DNA from: G942493375 sp942493375 | Lineage (GTDB): Bacteria > Armatimonadota > UBA5829 | Direction: 5' to 3' | NCBI GenBank assembly: GCA_942493375.1 | Contig: OW818698.1 | Location: 3,720,001-3,784,000, forward strand | Length of the DNA stretch: 64,000 nucleotides | Shown: positions 25,606 through 35,310 of the stretch, piece after piece | Numbering within the stretch: the first letter of the stretch is position 1 | Layout: each line of letters starts with the position of its first letter | Notes under the pieces: model-generated | Database searches by the model: none | What the model was told of the DNA's origin: nothing | What the model saw: only the letters and a program-made list of their open reading frames with translations | Translations under genes and position numbers: made by a program

Positions 25606-26159
25606 GCCATCCGAATGTCCTTGAGGCTCTAGACTGCGTCCTGCTAGTTGTTGACCTGCAGGATTCTTTACTTCGGGTTATTCATGAATCAGACAAAGTA
25701 ATAGCTAATACTATAAAACTTGTTGAAGCAGCGAAGATATTGTCGATCCCAATACTGCTGACAGTGCAGTACAGGGATAAGCTTGGTCCAACGACTAAAG
25801 CTGTTGCTGACGCTTTACCTGCAGGTGTGGTTGAGATAGACAAGACAACGTTCAGTTGTGTTGATGGTGAAGGATTCGAGGAGATACTGGGACGCTCTCT
25901 CAGGCGGCAGGTAATAGTCTGTGGTATAGAGACTCATGTCTGTGTAAATCAGACTGCCCATGACCTGTTGGTCGATGGATACTCTGTCCATATAGTCTCT
26001 GATGCAGTATCATCTCGAACAGCTGAGAACCGTGATGCAGGCTTGGATAAAATGCGACAGTCCGGATGCATAATTACCAGCACAGAAATGGCGATATTCG
26101 AGCTCTTGAAAGACGCCAGTCGTCCGGAATTTAAGCAGATGCTTCCTTTTGTGAAGTAG
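25602..26159 (+). CDS. Isochorismatase-family cysteine hydrolase
   Basis: The 185-residue protein carries the family triad: Asp18 in VVDLQD, Lys81 in IDKTTFS and Cys114 in GIETHVCVNQTA. Such enzymes hydrolyse amides or vinyl ethers; this short type often resembles nicotinamidase-like or YcaC-like hydrolases. The substrate cannot be told from sequence. The start overlaps the greA stop by four bases, so translation is coupled. Confidence 0.87.
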   Translation: MSHPNVLEALDCVLLVVDLQDSLLRVIHESDKVIANTIKLVEAAKILSIPILLTVQYRDKLGPTTKAVADALPAGVVEIDKTTFSCVDGEGFEEILGRSLRRQVIVCGIETHVCVNQTAHDLLVDGYSVHIVSDAVSSRTAENRDAGLDKMRQSGCIITSTEMAIFELLKDASRPEFKQMLPFVK

Positions 26160-26328
26160 ATTGGTATGAAATCGTAACTGGTTGTGCTTGAGCCAGGCCT
26201 CATTCTATGCTAACATGTATTGTAAAAAAATAAGTCTGCGTTTTTTTGACTGCCTGAACTGCAGGCAGTAGTTACTAAAACTGCTCCTTGCGAATCAATA
26301 ACGTAGACCAAACTCAGGAGATAACCAC

Positions 26329-27081
26329 ATGTCAGGACACTCCAAATGGCATAACATAAAGCTGCGCAAAGGAAAGCAGGATTCCATTAGAGGAAAACTC
26401 TTTACCAAGCTTGCGCGAGAAATCATAGTTGCAGCCAGAGAAGGTGGCGGAAGCCCGGATACAAATCTTAGATTAAGATTAAATATCCAAAAAGCTCGTG
26501 ATTGCAGTATGCCTGCCGATAATATTAAAAGAGCTATCCAGCGCGGAACCGGAGAGCTTGACGGAGCAAACTACGAAGAAGCCAGCTATGAGGGATATGG
26601 TCCTGCAGGCGTTGCAGTTATGGTCAGATGCCTGACAGATAACCGCAACCGAACAGTAGCTGAACTCCGAAATATATTCACAAAGACCGGGGGAAACCTG
26701 GGTGAAAGTGGTTGTGTAGGTTGGATGTTCGATGCAAAGGGACTGGTTACCCTGGCAGCTGGAGCTGCAGATGAAGAAACCCTTATGCTGGCAACCATGG
26801 ATGCCGGTGCAGAAGATATTCATATTGAAGAAGATGGAATAGAAATAATCTGTCCTCCGGAAGATCTGGCAAAGGTACGTGATGCAGTATCTGCTGCTGG
26901 TCTGACTTACAAAGATGCCGATCTTACCATGATTCCCCATACTACTATAAAAATTGAGGATGCCAACGACGCTCGCAAGGTTCTTCGACTTATCGATTTG
27001 TTGGAAGATAATGATGATGTACAAACTACATATTCTAACTTCGATGTATCAGATGAGATCTTGCAACAGTTGGATGTATAG
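26329..27081 (+). CDS. yebC: YebC/PmpR (TACO1) family translation-associated protein
   Basis: The 250-residue protein opens with the family signature MSGHSKWHNIKLRKGKQD. KLAREIIVAAREGG, MPADNIKRAIQRGTGE and GYGPAGVAVMVRCLTDNRNR follow, so it is full length. Family members were long described as DNA-binding regulators and more recently as factors aiding ribosomes at difficult peptide sequences. CAGGAGA precedes the ATG. The upstream 170 bp contain a perfect ACTGCCTG/CAGGCAGT hairpin (26249-26269) that follows, rather than precedes, a T-run, so it is not a terminator for either strand. Confidence 0.93.
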   Translation: MSGHSKWHNIKLRKGKQDSIRGKLFTKLAREIIVAAREGGGSPDTNLRLRLNIQKARDCSMPADNIKRAIQRGTGELDGANYEEASYEGYGPAGVAVMVRCLTDNRNRTVAELRNIFTKTGGNLGESGCVGWMFDAKGLVTLAAGAADEETLMLATMDAGAEDIHIEEDGIEIICPPEDLAKVRDAVSAAGLTYKDADLTMIPHTTIKIEDANDARKVLRLIDLLEDNDDVQTTYSNFDVSDEILQQLDV

Positions 27082-27093
27082 GAGTTTACCGTT

Positions 27094-28908
27094 ATGCGGT
27101 TTTGCAAACGGGTAGTATTATGGGCCGCCATTTTTATGGCGGCCCTCACAACATGTACAGCATACGCTCAGTTTCTGCCTAGAATTGAGACAAATGTCAA
27201 TTCGTCCCGTGGGCAGGTCCTTATTAACGGGCGGGTGGCCCTGAGTTTTCTCTCCTCAAATGGCAGTCTCAGTCCGGCTGAACGTGCCAGGCTAACTGCA
27301 GAACGCCTGATCAATTTTATCAACTCTGGCATGGAACCCAATTCCATCTATGCTAAAGGCGATAAACGCACCGGAAAAGTAGCTACAGGTGATAGTATTA
27401 TTTGTCTTGTTACGGTAAAAGATGCAAAAATGAACAAGACAGAGTCGCAGTTATTGGCCAAAGTGTGGGCAACCAACATCCGCAATCTATTGTTAATGCC
27501 TCCAGTGGTGCTCAGTCAGAACAATATAGTAGTCCCTGTAGGTGAAAGTCGTTATATTACAGTCGGTGGTGCAGCCACTGGTCCGATTAACCCCACTGTG
27601 GCGGACAATAAAGTCGCATCTTCTTCAGTCTCCAATGACGCCAGAATTGTGGCAATTCACGGTATTCAACCCGGATACACATTGGCCGACATTGAAGTAA
27701 ATGGAGAGATAGTGACTCTCCATGTCAGCGTCAAGAAATACGCAGGAGCAATTATTCAACCTAAGACTGAGGCAATCGTTACTGGCGAACCTTGTCCCAG
27801 GGATATCCTGGAAGCTGCTTTCGATCGTGCGGTTATGCGGGCAGTTTACTGTGAACCTGGTGCTCAGATGCGCATTGTTGGTCGAGACGGGATTTCTACC
27901 GAGTTATTGGCAGGCGGAGGTCGTGCTGCCACAGCCAGAGTGAAGATCACAGGCCCTGACTATATTACCTACAGTTCTACCGTATCCGTAATAATACGCA
28001 ATGAAATGATGGGTTATACCAAACCCGATTTGTTGTTCTATAGCAACAATCCGGAGAAACTTACAGACTCCCAGGTTCTGTTCGCAGGCAAAACAACATC
28101 CGAAAAAGAGACCAGACTGCTTTTCCATCATCAGAATGATTCCGGTAGGAAGTTGAGAATCAGCGTTGAGGTCATCAATTTCAATCTGACTCCAGTTTCC
28201 TTCAGAGTATTTCCCGGCAATGCAAGCGTGAACACTGATACTGTTATAGTAGGGTATTCTGCTGGACGAAGTTTCCTTTCCAACTACTCGAATAATGTCA
28301 GCATTCTGGATGCTATCCCTGGCCAATCACGTCTGACCATTGTCTCTGAGGTTATCAAGAACGGAGAAACTGTCAGTGGTATTCTAGAGCTTTCGCAGAC
28401 CCAGGGTGATGAGGCCTATGTGATCGTGCGAGCCAGTGATCCGGTTGCAACTGATCCGGTTGTTGGGGCAATAACACCTGCACCGGATAGGGCTATGTGG
28501 AAAATGTCCAGCCATGTTTATCCGACTCCAGCTAAGTCGCTTGAAGAGAATTATGTGATAGGTAATCGTTGGAAATTTATCTCTGTAGGAAAACTGGCGA
28601 TTCAGAGTTCAGATGCACAGCGAAAACTGGATGGAAATTATGGAGTCAGCTACAACATTAATTTGAAAGTGAAGAATCCACTGGCTGAAAAGGGTAAAGT
28701 AAGCATTATGTTCGATGCTACAGCCGGGTTTGCCTCTGTGGTCTTTTTGATAAATGGCCGTATTGTCGGGGAGAAATATGTTAAACCCCCACATGAAGCT
28801 CATATGGCATCGTACACGCTGGAACCTGGTGAAGAACGCGAATTGAGGATTGTGTTCATACCACTTGCCGGTTCAAATTATCCTGCAAAACTTGTTGTAA
28901 GGTCTTGA
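27094..28908 (+). CDS. Exported protein of unknown function
   Basis: The 604-residue protein has a signal peptide (VVLWAAIFMAALTTCTAYAQ). Residues about 25-125 form a domain with LSPAERARLTAERL and MNKTESQLLAKVWATNIRNLL. A BON- or pilus-assembly-like strand region follows (about 135-210), then a large beta-rich part. The C-terminus (GEERELRIVFIPLAGSNYPAKLVV) looks like an Ig-like sandwich. AGGAG lies nine bases before the ATG, and the gene begins 12 bp after yebC, so it may be co-transcribed. I recognise no named family; a cell-envelope role is inferred only from export. Confidence 0.65.
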   Translation: MRFCKRVVLWAAIFMAALTTCTAYAQFLPRIETNVNSSRGQVLINGRVALSFLSSNGSLSPAERARLTAERLINFINSGMEPNSIYAKGDKRTGKVATGDSIICLVTVKDAKMNKTESQLLAKVWATNIRNLLLMPPVVLSQNNIVVPVGESRYITVGGAATGPINPTVADNKVASSSVSNDARIVAIHGIQPGYTLADIEVNGEIVTLHVSVKKYAGAIIQPKTEAIVTGEPCPRDILEAAFDRAVMRAVYCEPGAQMRIVGRDGISTELLAGGGRAATARVKITGPDYITYSSTVSVIIRNEMMGYTKPDLLFYSNNPEKLTDSQVLFAGKTTSEKETRLLFHHQNDSGRKLRISVEVINFNLTPVSFRVFPGNASVNTDTVIVGYSAGRSFLSNYSNNVSILDAIPGQSRLTIVSEVIKNGETVSGILELSQTQGDEAYVIVRASDPVATDPVVGAITPAPDRAMWKMSSHVYPTPAKSLEENYVIGNRWKFISVGKLAIQSSDAQRKLDGNYGVSYNINLKVKNPLAEKGKVSIMFDATAGFASVVFLINGRIVGEKYVKPPHEAHMASYTLEPGEERELRIVFIPLAGSNYPAKLVVRS

Positions 28909-28921
28909 TTCTAGGTCATTT

Positions 28922-28951
28922 GCAAGAGTGGACTTCCAGGTCCACTCTTGC
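28922..28951. terminator. Perfect 12-bp hairpin after the exported protein
   Basis: GCAAGAGTGGAC (28922-28933) and GTCCACTCTTGC (28940-28951) form a perfect stem with a six-nt loop, starting 13 bases after the stop codon. No T-run follows, so termination efficiency is uncertain. Confidence 0.55.
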
Positions 28952-29079
28952 AGTAAGTCAATATCCGCGGCTACATTCTCTTGAAAACTCCCCTCTTACA
29001 AAGATTCCTTAACGTTCTAACATTATTGTCTTGTGAATCTCGCGAGCTAATGGAATAAGAGTGTTGAGGGTTTTTGTGA

Positions 29080-29577
29080 ATGAACAAGCTTTACAGTATT
29101 AAGACTACCGACGAAGTCATCAGAGTTCCTAAACTTGGGGTGACGCATTTCGATGTTACCGTTAACTGGTTCTGCCGGAACCGGATAGAGGGGGTGACGG
29201 AGTTCTGTGAAAAAGAGTTAGGCTGGATCAATGTCAGTGGCCAACTTGCGGAATTTGCGTACCAATATTTTACAGAAAATGAAGTTGCCGGAGTAGTTAA
29301 TCTCCTTCAACACCGCTTTGGGGCATGTCCTGAAGTGGGTGAACTCTATTTACCGTTATCGGAAATTGATACACCATTCTCAATGGTGCCGCCGGAGCCT
29401 GAAGCAGGCAACAATTATGGATTTATCCATGTAGGTCACGTTCCGGAACTGACCATCAATCTTACCGGCTATTATGATAAAGATTATGCCAATGTAACCC
29501 CAAGGTTCCACATTGCATCGGTTAAATCACTGGTAGAACGCTCAGGTCTGAATCCCAGCGACTATATGTTTAACTGA
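29080..29577 (+). CDS. Hypothetical protein
   Basis: The 165-residue protein is soluble, without a signal peptide or membrane segment, and mildly acidic. Aromatic-rich stretches (VTVNWFCRNRI and GFIHVGHVPELTINLTGYY) suggest a compact alpha/beta fold. GAGGG lies nine bases before the ATG. It is monocistronic: a hairpin precedes it and a repeat element follows about 25 bases downstream. No family recognised; the good start and clean coding pattern support a real gene. Confidence 0.55.
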   Translation: MNKLYSIKTTDEVIRVPKLGVTHFDVTVNWFCRNRIEGVTEFCEKELGWINVSGQLAEFAYQYFTENEVAGVVNLLQHRFGACPEVGELYLPLSEIDTPFSMVPPEPEAGNNYGFIHVGHVPELTINLTGYYDKDYANVTPRFHIASVKSLVERSGLNPSDYMFN

Positions 29578-29601
29578 TCCATAGTCGTTTCTTCCCATAT
29601 T

Positions 29602-29662
29602 TGTCATTCTGAACGCAGTGAAGAATCTCATCCTGAGATCCTTCACTATGTTCAGAATGACA
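29602..29662. repeat. Dispersed inverted-repeat element (family R1), copy 2
   Basis: TGTCATTCTGAAC at the left and GTTCAGAATGACA at the right form a perfect 13-bp stem. Inner arms TGAAGAATCT and GATCCTTCA are related to the GAAGGATCT core of the other copies. It is shorter than the copy at 13055 and lies between convergent gene ends. Confidence 0.75.
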
Positions 29663-29666
29663 GATC

Positions 29667-30255
29667 TTAACTTGGCCAATGACAAGGAATCGCAAGTAAC
29701 CTCAGATATATTGCAACCAAACCAGCTGCTACTCCGATAGCTACTAACTGCTCATGGTTTACACACATCTGCTTCCAGCTTGCCTTACGGTCTTCACTTC
29801 TGGAGTAAGGTTTAAGTTTTGGAAAGAACCTGTTGATTTCACTGCAATAATGAATGTAAGGTTCCCCGAATATGCCCTGCAACCGCTTCTCTTCTCGTCC
29901 AACTCTGGAATAGACATACACAATATACGCCAGTATAGAGACCTACAAGATAGGGGTTTGCTGTCATAATGAAAAGTCCGAGACCTACAAAGAACCTGCC
30001 AAAATACATCGGGTTCCTTATGTGCGAATATGGCCCGGAAATAGTCAATTTCTTGTCCTTGTGCAGATGGGACGTCGCCCACATCTGTATTGCTTCTCCC
30101 AATATACATACCGGGAGTCCGATCAGAAAGAATTTCATGCTATGCAGATAAGCAATGATCAAAATAATAGGCAGCGCCATTAATGGCACTCGCGCTTTGG
30201 TAAACCAGATATGCAGCTTGTCTCCAAAAGACTGCTGTTCAGTTACTACGGTCAC
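29667..30255 (-). pseudogene. Phospholipid/isoprenylcysteine methyltransferase-like gene with a frameshift
   Basis: The first part encodes membrane segments and the family motif GPYSHIRNPMYFG. It then runs out of frame near base 29920 and would stop at 29839. In the next frame the expected C-terminus continues at once: GREEKRLQGIFGEPYIHYCSEINRFFP, the R-EE-xL-xxxFG-xxY signature of ICMT/PEMT-type methyltransferases. One extra T around 29919-29924 explains the break. Joined, the protein would be about 195 residues and would methylate a lipid or prenyl-cysteine at the membrane. I prefer the GTG at 30255 as start, five bases after GGAGG. Either a true pseudogene, a sequencing error or recoding is possible. 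Confidence 0.75.
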
Positions 30256-30299
30256 ACTATCCTCCAAATGTTATTCTATGTTGTCAGGTCTGAGCTGCA

Positions 30300-31208
30300 T
30301 TATTGCCGCCCGAGAAACTCCATTACTTCATCCAATGTCGGAATTGCTGATCTCCCGCCCAGTCCGGTGCATTTAAGTCCCGCCACAGCTGATGCAAACA
30401 CCGTGCAATCATCAATAGGTAGTCTTTTGCCCACAGCAAATGCGAATGCTCCGTGGAAAACATCACCAGCACCGGTTGTATCTACTACATTAACTGGAAA
30501 TGCAGGCACGAATGTTTCCTCATTGCCATCAGAAATCCACGCTCCATCCCCGCCACAGGTTACAACGGCACTAGCAGCACCCAATTCCCGTATCCCGCGC
30601 AATGCACCTTGTACAGTGCCATCCTTCGATACAGTTAGTGCATATCCCAATGAAATGATCGCATAATCAATTAAAGGCATAAGGTCATAATTCGCAGGCC
30701 TCAACCGCAAGTCACATACTATCGGTACACCGCGTGATTTGGCTTCTGATGCAACATATCTCGCACCTTCAGGCCAATGATCGTCCAACAAAACTGCGTC
30801 AGCGTTGCGGATATCCTCTAGAGGTATCAAATCCACCGGGCAGTCCACATCAGCATCGTGTCTTGAAAAGATGAACCGTTCCCCGGAATCCGGGTCTACT
30901 CTTATCCACGAAAATAAGCTCTTGCCGCCGGGCACTCTGATAACTCCGGAGACATCCACCCCTTCGTAAATGAGAGATTGCAGAATCTGATCACCAACTT
31001 CATCATCTCCGAGCCTGCTCAAAAATCTGACGTCTGCCCCTAATCTGGAAGCAGCCACACAGGACGTCCCGGTAATTCCTCCACCGCACACTGTGTAAGA
31101 TTCGATCCTGGAATAACCCACTACATCTACATCCCTGGCTACGGCTAAGTAGTCCATGCAGGCAATTCCAAAACCAGTGATCTTCACACTGCCGGGATTA
31201 ATTTTCAT
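30300..31208 (-). CDS. PfkB-family carbohydrate kinase
   Basis: The 302-residue protein has the ribokinase-fold signatures: CGGGITGTSCVAASRLGADVRFLSRLG-type N-terminal motif (residues about 40-68) and the C-terminal DTTGAGDVFHGAFAFA, whose Asp is the catalytic base. It phosphorylates a sugar or nucleoside-like substrate that cannot be specified. It starts three bases after the stop of the polyprenyl synthase gene, with no clear ribosome-binding site of its own, so it is probably translated by coupling. The order prenyl synthase, kinase, methyltransferase suggests one operon. Confidence 0.85.
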   Translation of the reverse strand: MKINPGSVKITGFGIACMDYLAVARDVDVVGYSRIESYTVCGGGITGTSCVAASRLGADVRFLSRLGDDEVGDQILQSLIYEGVDVSGVIRVPGGKSLFSWIRVDPDSGERFIFSRHDADVDCPVDLIPLEDIRNADAVLLDDHWPEGARYVASEAKSRGVPIVCDLRLRPANYDLMPLIDYAIISLGYALTVSKDGTVQGALRGIRELGAASAVVTCGGDGAWISDGNEETFVPAFPVNVVDTTGAGDVFHGAFAFAVGKRLPIDDCTVFASAVAGLKCTGLGGRSAIPTLDEVMEFLGRQ

Positions 31209-31211
31209 CGG

Positions 31212-32306
31212 TTATAACGCTCTGTTTATCATAAAACCAGCCCAGGATTTCAACAGTGTTTTATACAACGAGTCAGGTATACTCTGAAGGTTTTCCAGTG
31301 CAGCATTTATATGGAACTCAGCTTTCTTTGTAGTGGTTTTCAGAGCGCCTGACTGAATGATAAGTTCGGTAGCTTTATCGACATCAGATTCAGTGGCATC
31401 CCTGTTTCCCAGCGTATTTAACAAACACTCCCTGTCTTCACCTTCAAGTGCTTGCAGAGCATAGTATACTACAAGAGTCTTCTTACCTTCACGGAGATCG
31501 GACCCGATGGGTTTGCCCAGCTTTTTCTCGTCTCCGGTTATTCCGAGGATATCGTCCTGGAGCTGAAACGCCGTCCCGCACTCACCGGCGAATCCAGCAA
31601 GAGCCAGAGCAATCGGATGTTTGCAGTCCGGAGAGTTGACTCCGATCATACCCCCTGCACGCGCTGCGAACTCATACAGCGCTCCAGTTTTTGCCCAAAG
31701 CATCCCCAGGATATCCTCCGGTTTGAGGCTCTCAATAGTCCGTTTGGCAAACTGGATATCAAGAGTCTCACCCTCAATAAGAGTGTTTACTACTTTAGAT
31801 TCCAAATTGCCTATCAGAGCAAGGGCAACTTCAGCAGATACTTTGCCTGAGGTTGCCAAATCAGCCAGACATACCATTGACCACGAATGTTGCAAATCCC
31901 CAGCTAATACAGCGATATCTCTGCCGTATTCAACGCTTTCCTCATCTGAATAACCAAGATGTTTCCGAGAATATGCTTCCCCAAGCTTGTGGACAGTTGG
32001 TCCACCTCGCCTGGTGCTGTCGTTATCTATAAGGTCGTCGTGTGCCAGAGTCCAGGTGTGGAATAATTCAACAGCTGCAGCAGCAGGGATTGCCGTATCC
32101 GGGTCTCCGCCGGCAGCGCCGCAGCACCACATCATAACCGCAGGACGCAACCTCTTGCCGGAGCGTTTCGGATATGCCAATATCGCATCCCGTAAGTCTT
32201 CAGGATTGAATGCGTTTACGAATCTGTCCTGCAATATGTATTTCTCAACCTTACCCGAACACTCGGCAAGAGCCTCGAAAAATTTATCTGATACTGACTG
32301 GTCCAA
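31212..32306 (-). CDS. Polyprenyl (geranylgeranyl/farnesyl-type) diphosphate synthase
   Basis: The 364-residue enzyme condenses isopentenyl diphosphate with allylic diphosphates. The first aspartate-rich motif is AHDDLIDND and the second is LQDDILGITGD, both intact; YPKRSGKRLRPAVMMW supplies the diphosphate-binding lysine and arginines. Chain length cannot be fixed with certainty. The start is TTG with GGAGG just upstream. It is the first gene of an apparent operon with the PfkB kinase and the broken methyltransferase. The preceding glycosidase ends 24 bp upstream on the same strand, so read-through is possible. Confidence 0.88.
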   Translation of the reverse strand: MDQSVSDKFFEALAECSGKVEKYILQDRFVNAFNPEDLRDAILAYPKRSGKRLRPAVMMWCCGAAGGDPDTAIPAAAAVELFHTWTLAHDDLIDNDSTRRGGPTVHKLGEAYSRKHLGYSDEESVEYGRDIAVLAGDLQHSWSMVCLADLATSGKVSAEVALALIGNLESKVVNTLIEGETLDIQFAKRTIESLKPEDILGMLWAKTGALYEFAARAGGMIGVNSPDCKHPIALALAGFAGECGTAFQLQDDILGITGDEKKLGKPIGSDLREGKKTLVVYYALQALEGEDRECLLNTLGNRDATESDVDKATELIIQSGALKTTTKKAEFHINAALENLQSIPDSLYKTLLKSWAGFMINRAL

Positions 32307-32330
32307 CTATCCCTCCGCCACAATTTACCA

Positions 32331-35192
32331 CTAACTATTATTCATACCCATCAAAGTCGGCGTTCTGCGCAATCCGAATGGTTTCTTCGCTCCCATAAGC
32401 AGATTTGCCAGATTGTTCCTGACTATTATCTCAAGTTTATTCTGTCCTGTCATTATAAGACCGCTGATATCTAATTTATAAGGACTCCACAACCGTTTAC
32501 CCGCGCATTTACCGTTCACCCATATCTCTGCTGTATCCAGGCATTCGTGCAGATCGATTACATATTGCCCTTCAGTTGCCTCAAATGATGCAGTATAGTG
32601 TACTGCGCCCGAATGGAATGGATATGCTTCCTCAAGCGAAAATACATCAGCTGGAGTAGACTCAACAAGCTTGATAGTGTCAGCAATCTTAACGCCAAAA
32701 TCTCCAACCAATCTTACCGGTTCACAAAGCTTGGTTGGAGAATTAACTCGAATCTTATTCATTCCACGTTTGAGAACTCTTGAAATATCAGCCCAAACAT
32801 CAAACCAGTCTGTAAGATGTGGGTGCGTCTGGATACCATCCACAGTCACACACGGATTTAATTCTACCAGATTATCATTAACTTCCAATCTGCAATCGAT
32901 ATAATCCGAGTCCAGGACCAGGTGAATACCAGCAGGATCGCATTCTATCTCAATGGTAGCCTCATATATCCCGGAAAACTGTGTGTAGTCAGTATTGTCT
33001 ACAGCCCAATTTGCAGGATATATCCGCGGATTGTTCCTTACATCCACAAGCTGCTTTATTCCAGCCGCATTCGTATATTCAAAATCGAACAGCAGGGCCG
33101 CATTTTGATCAATATTGGCTTCGAAGTCTATCAGCTCAATTTTATTGGACGTCGTATTCGGTTGCGCAGTATCTCCGCTGATACCTTCAACAATAAAATA
33201 CGACTGGTAAGGTTCAAACCGCAGCTGGAGAGATGTCTTGGTTCCCGTGACTCTGGCATCCAGCGCAGCATAAGAATCGTTTTCCGGATCATATTTCGCG
33301 TATGAAGACCGTCCGGCAAGGATCGCTGATACTTTTCTGTGTTTGGCCGATCGATTGACCAGGAAGAAGATACGCTGCCCGTCCTTATCTCGCCTGTAGA
33401 GCAGTATATCCTCAGATCCTCCTCCGGAGAGTTCCATATCGGTATTTAGACTCTTGCCAAGAAGCCCGACATAGTGCTGCAACTCCACCGATCGGACAGG
33501 AGTAATTTGACGGCGTCCTTCACCCGGACTGTTGTGAGCATGCGGTTCCATAGATCTGAAGAACATCACAGTCTGGACCCCGGACTCAAAAACTTTCATT
33601 ATCAGAGCAACATCTTCGTCCGCCATATACTCAGCAACTGGTATAAGCAGATACTCATACTCTTCATCTGCCAGCTTTATTTTGTTTTCCGAAAGCTCCG
33701 CACGCTCAAGCGCTGACCTGTCCACCAGGTCAAAGTCTACATGATTCTTTAACAGCTCCTTGCACAGCGAATTTAGAAAGCTTTCTATGTGCTCAAACTC
33801 ATTGGTCTTGCGGTCAGATTGATATTCCGCAAAAAGACCGGAGAGGGGATACAACACCGCCACTTTACAAATATGTTTGCCGCCGACCAGCATCTTCTCC
33901 AGATTTCGTAAATAACTTCCGAAATAGTCGAAATCCTGCCAGTGTGGAGATTGATAGAAAAAGCTGGGGGGAGATTCTCTTTTAGCCTGCCCGCTTATCG
34001 TATGAAAAATGGCGTGAGGCACAAGCAGGTTGATTCCCAGCCCATATTGCCAGTCTACAATCTGTTTTAGCTGGGTAAAAGAAGAGTCCCAGTCCACATT
34101 TCCAAAACTCTCACTCATGCATCGTGTTTTGCCCGACGTGTGAGCTTGTGATGAACATATCTTGTGGCCCAGTATGCTTATCCAATAGTTGCCCAGAGTC
34201 TGTTTCAGAAGATGGTCAACGCCGGGGACATCCATTGTCTCCATTGTCCCGAACATATCACCCTGGAACCTTATCTGATAGCGCAGCGGCTCTTCGTGGT
34301 TATTATGACCCGTGTATATGACATTGTGTTCGCGGCACCAGTCTCCAAGAGTAGAGTGATAGCGTTCATTGAAAAGATTCCCGACGTGCTTCCAAAAACG
34401 AGCACGGAATTCCTTGGCTATCTTTCCATCAAAGAATAGATATGGAAGTTTGGATATGGCTGATTCACCGTACTTTGCCTTATAGGTCTCAAAAATATCG
34501 TCAGTGTAGGGCAGATTCCAATCATCATATCCAACAGTTACCCAGTAGATAGATGGTTCATCAGTAAATACAGCCTCTATTGTTTCTCCAAAATCAACCC
34601 CGAAACGCTTGTAATACTCTTCATGAGTTAAATCGCAAAAGCAACTTATTGCTTCTTTGGAGAGCGTATCTACATAAGCAGGATCAAAGCATTTAGTGAA
34701 TGTAAAAATATGCCAGTCCTCGCTGAGATTGTTAAGTTCTGTGTGGGAATCAATTATCCGGGTCTTCGTTATCTTGCCTTCAACGATATCTGCCGCGACA
34801 ACATGTTCAGCTTGTTCAAATAGATCAGCCGATACTTCTGATATTGGTGTCACTTTGCAGGCTAAATACTTACTCTGATAATTGGGGTTGGTTTTCATTA
34901 CTTCGAAATGTGCTGTGCCGCTCGGGAAGTTGAACTCGTCGTAAATCCAGAGTTTCATCCCGTGCTTGCGGGCTTCTTGAACGCACCATCCAAAGACTTC
35001 GAACCATTCATCGGAGAGATACTCGCAGTTCAGGCCGTAACGAGGGTGAACGATAACCTGACTTATGCCGTTTTCAGCCATAAGTCTGATCTCACGAGCC
35101 ATGTGCCACTCGCTTATTATTCCATTCAAAAACCAGAAGGGCACCGGGGACTGAATCCTCGCTGCCCTGGCATTCAACTCATTACAGACCAA
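32331..35192 (-). CDS. GH106-like glycoside hydrolase (alpha-L-rhamnosidase type), cytosolic
   Basis: This protein of about 950 residues opens with PVPFWFLNGIISEWHMAREIRLMAENGI, then WIYDEFNFPSG, EAVFTDEPSIYW and YTGHNN, the pattern of GH106-type rhamnosidases and relatives. The acids in YDE and FTDEP are the likely catalytic region. The C-terminal third is a galactose-binding-like sandwich ending YPFHSGAVHYTASFEA and AEIWVNGKCAGKRLWSPY. No signal peptide is visible, so it would act on imported oligosaccharides. The frame is open to 35267, but that part lies in a repeat element. A TTG at 35192 with GGAG seven bases upstream is a better start. It is a paralogue of the protein at 52340. Confidence 0.72.
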   Translation of the reverse strand: MVCNELNARAARIQSPVPFWFLNGIISEWHMAREIRLMAENGISQVIVHPRYGLNCEYLSDEWFEVFGWCVQEARKHGMKLWIYDEFNFPSGTAHFEVMKTNPNYQSKYLACKVTPISEVSADLFEQAEHVVAADIVEGKITKTRIIDSHTELNNLSEDWHIFTFTKCFDPAYVDTLSKEAISCFCDLTHEEYYKRFGVDFGETIEAVFTDEPSIYWVTVGYDDWNLPYTDDIFETYKAKYGESAISKLPYLFFDGKIAKEFRARFWKHVGNLFNERYHSTLGDWCREHNVIYTGHNNHEEPLRYQIRFQGDMFGTMETMDVPGVDHLLKQTLGNYWISILGHKICSSQAHTSGKTRCMSESFGNVDWDSSFTQLKQIVDWQYGLGINLLVPHAIFHTISGQAKRESPPSFFYQSPHWQDFDYFGSYLRNLEKMLVGGKHICKVAVLYPLSGLFAEYQSDRKTNEFEHIESFLNSLCKELLKNHVDFDLVDRSALERAELSENKIKLADEEYEYLLIPVAEYMADEDVALIMKVFESGVQTVMFFRSMEPHAHNSPGEGRRQITPVRSVELQHYVGLLGKSLNTDMELSGGGSEDILLYRRDKDGQRIFFLVNRSAKHRKVSAILAGRSSYAKYDPENDSYAALDARVTGTKTSLQLRFEPYQSYFIVEGISGDTAQPNTTSNKIELIDFEANIDQNAALLFDFEYTNAAGIKQLVDVRNNPRIYPANWAVDNTDYTQFSGIYEATIEIECDPAGIHLVLDSDYIDCRLEVNDNLVELNPCVTVDGIQTHPHLTDWFDVWADISRVLKRGMNKIRVNSPTKLCEPVRLVGDFGVKIADTIKLVESTPADVFSLEEAYPFHSGAVHYTASFEATEGQYVIDLHECLDTAEIWVNGKCAGKRLWSPYKLDISGLIMTGQNKLEIIVRNNLANLLMGAKKPFGLRRTPTLMGMNNS

Positions 35193-35272
35193 AACAAACA
35201 CTCCAAAAACTTCTTTGTGATGCAGGCTTCCAGCCTGCCCTTGCCTTGGTAATGATTTCCGAATCACTATCC

Positions 35273-35305
35273 AAAAGCAGATCCTTCACTGCATTTAGGA
35301 TGACA
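35273..35305 (-). repeat. Dispersed repeat (family R1), half copy
   Basis: AAAAGCAGATCCTTCACTGC followed by AGGATGACA is one arm of the R1 element seen whole at 13055 and 42184, here without its partner arm. A separate small hairpin GCAGGCT/AGCCTGC lies just before it (35222-35238). The half copy sits between two minus-strand genes and has extended the apparent 5' end of the glycosidase frame. Confidence 0.65.
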
Positions 35306-35310
35306 CTGGA

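Noticed and set aside
26249..26269. Hairpin before yebC as an intrinsic terminator
   Set aside because: The T-run comes before, not after, the stem on the plus strand, and the minus strand has an A-run there, so it fits neither direction.
35193..35267. N-terminal extension of the GH106-like protein
   Set aside because: It is encoded by flanking hairpin and repeat DNA, and a better start with GGAG lies at 35192.
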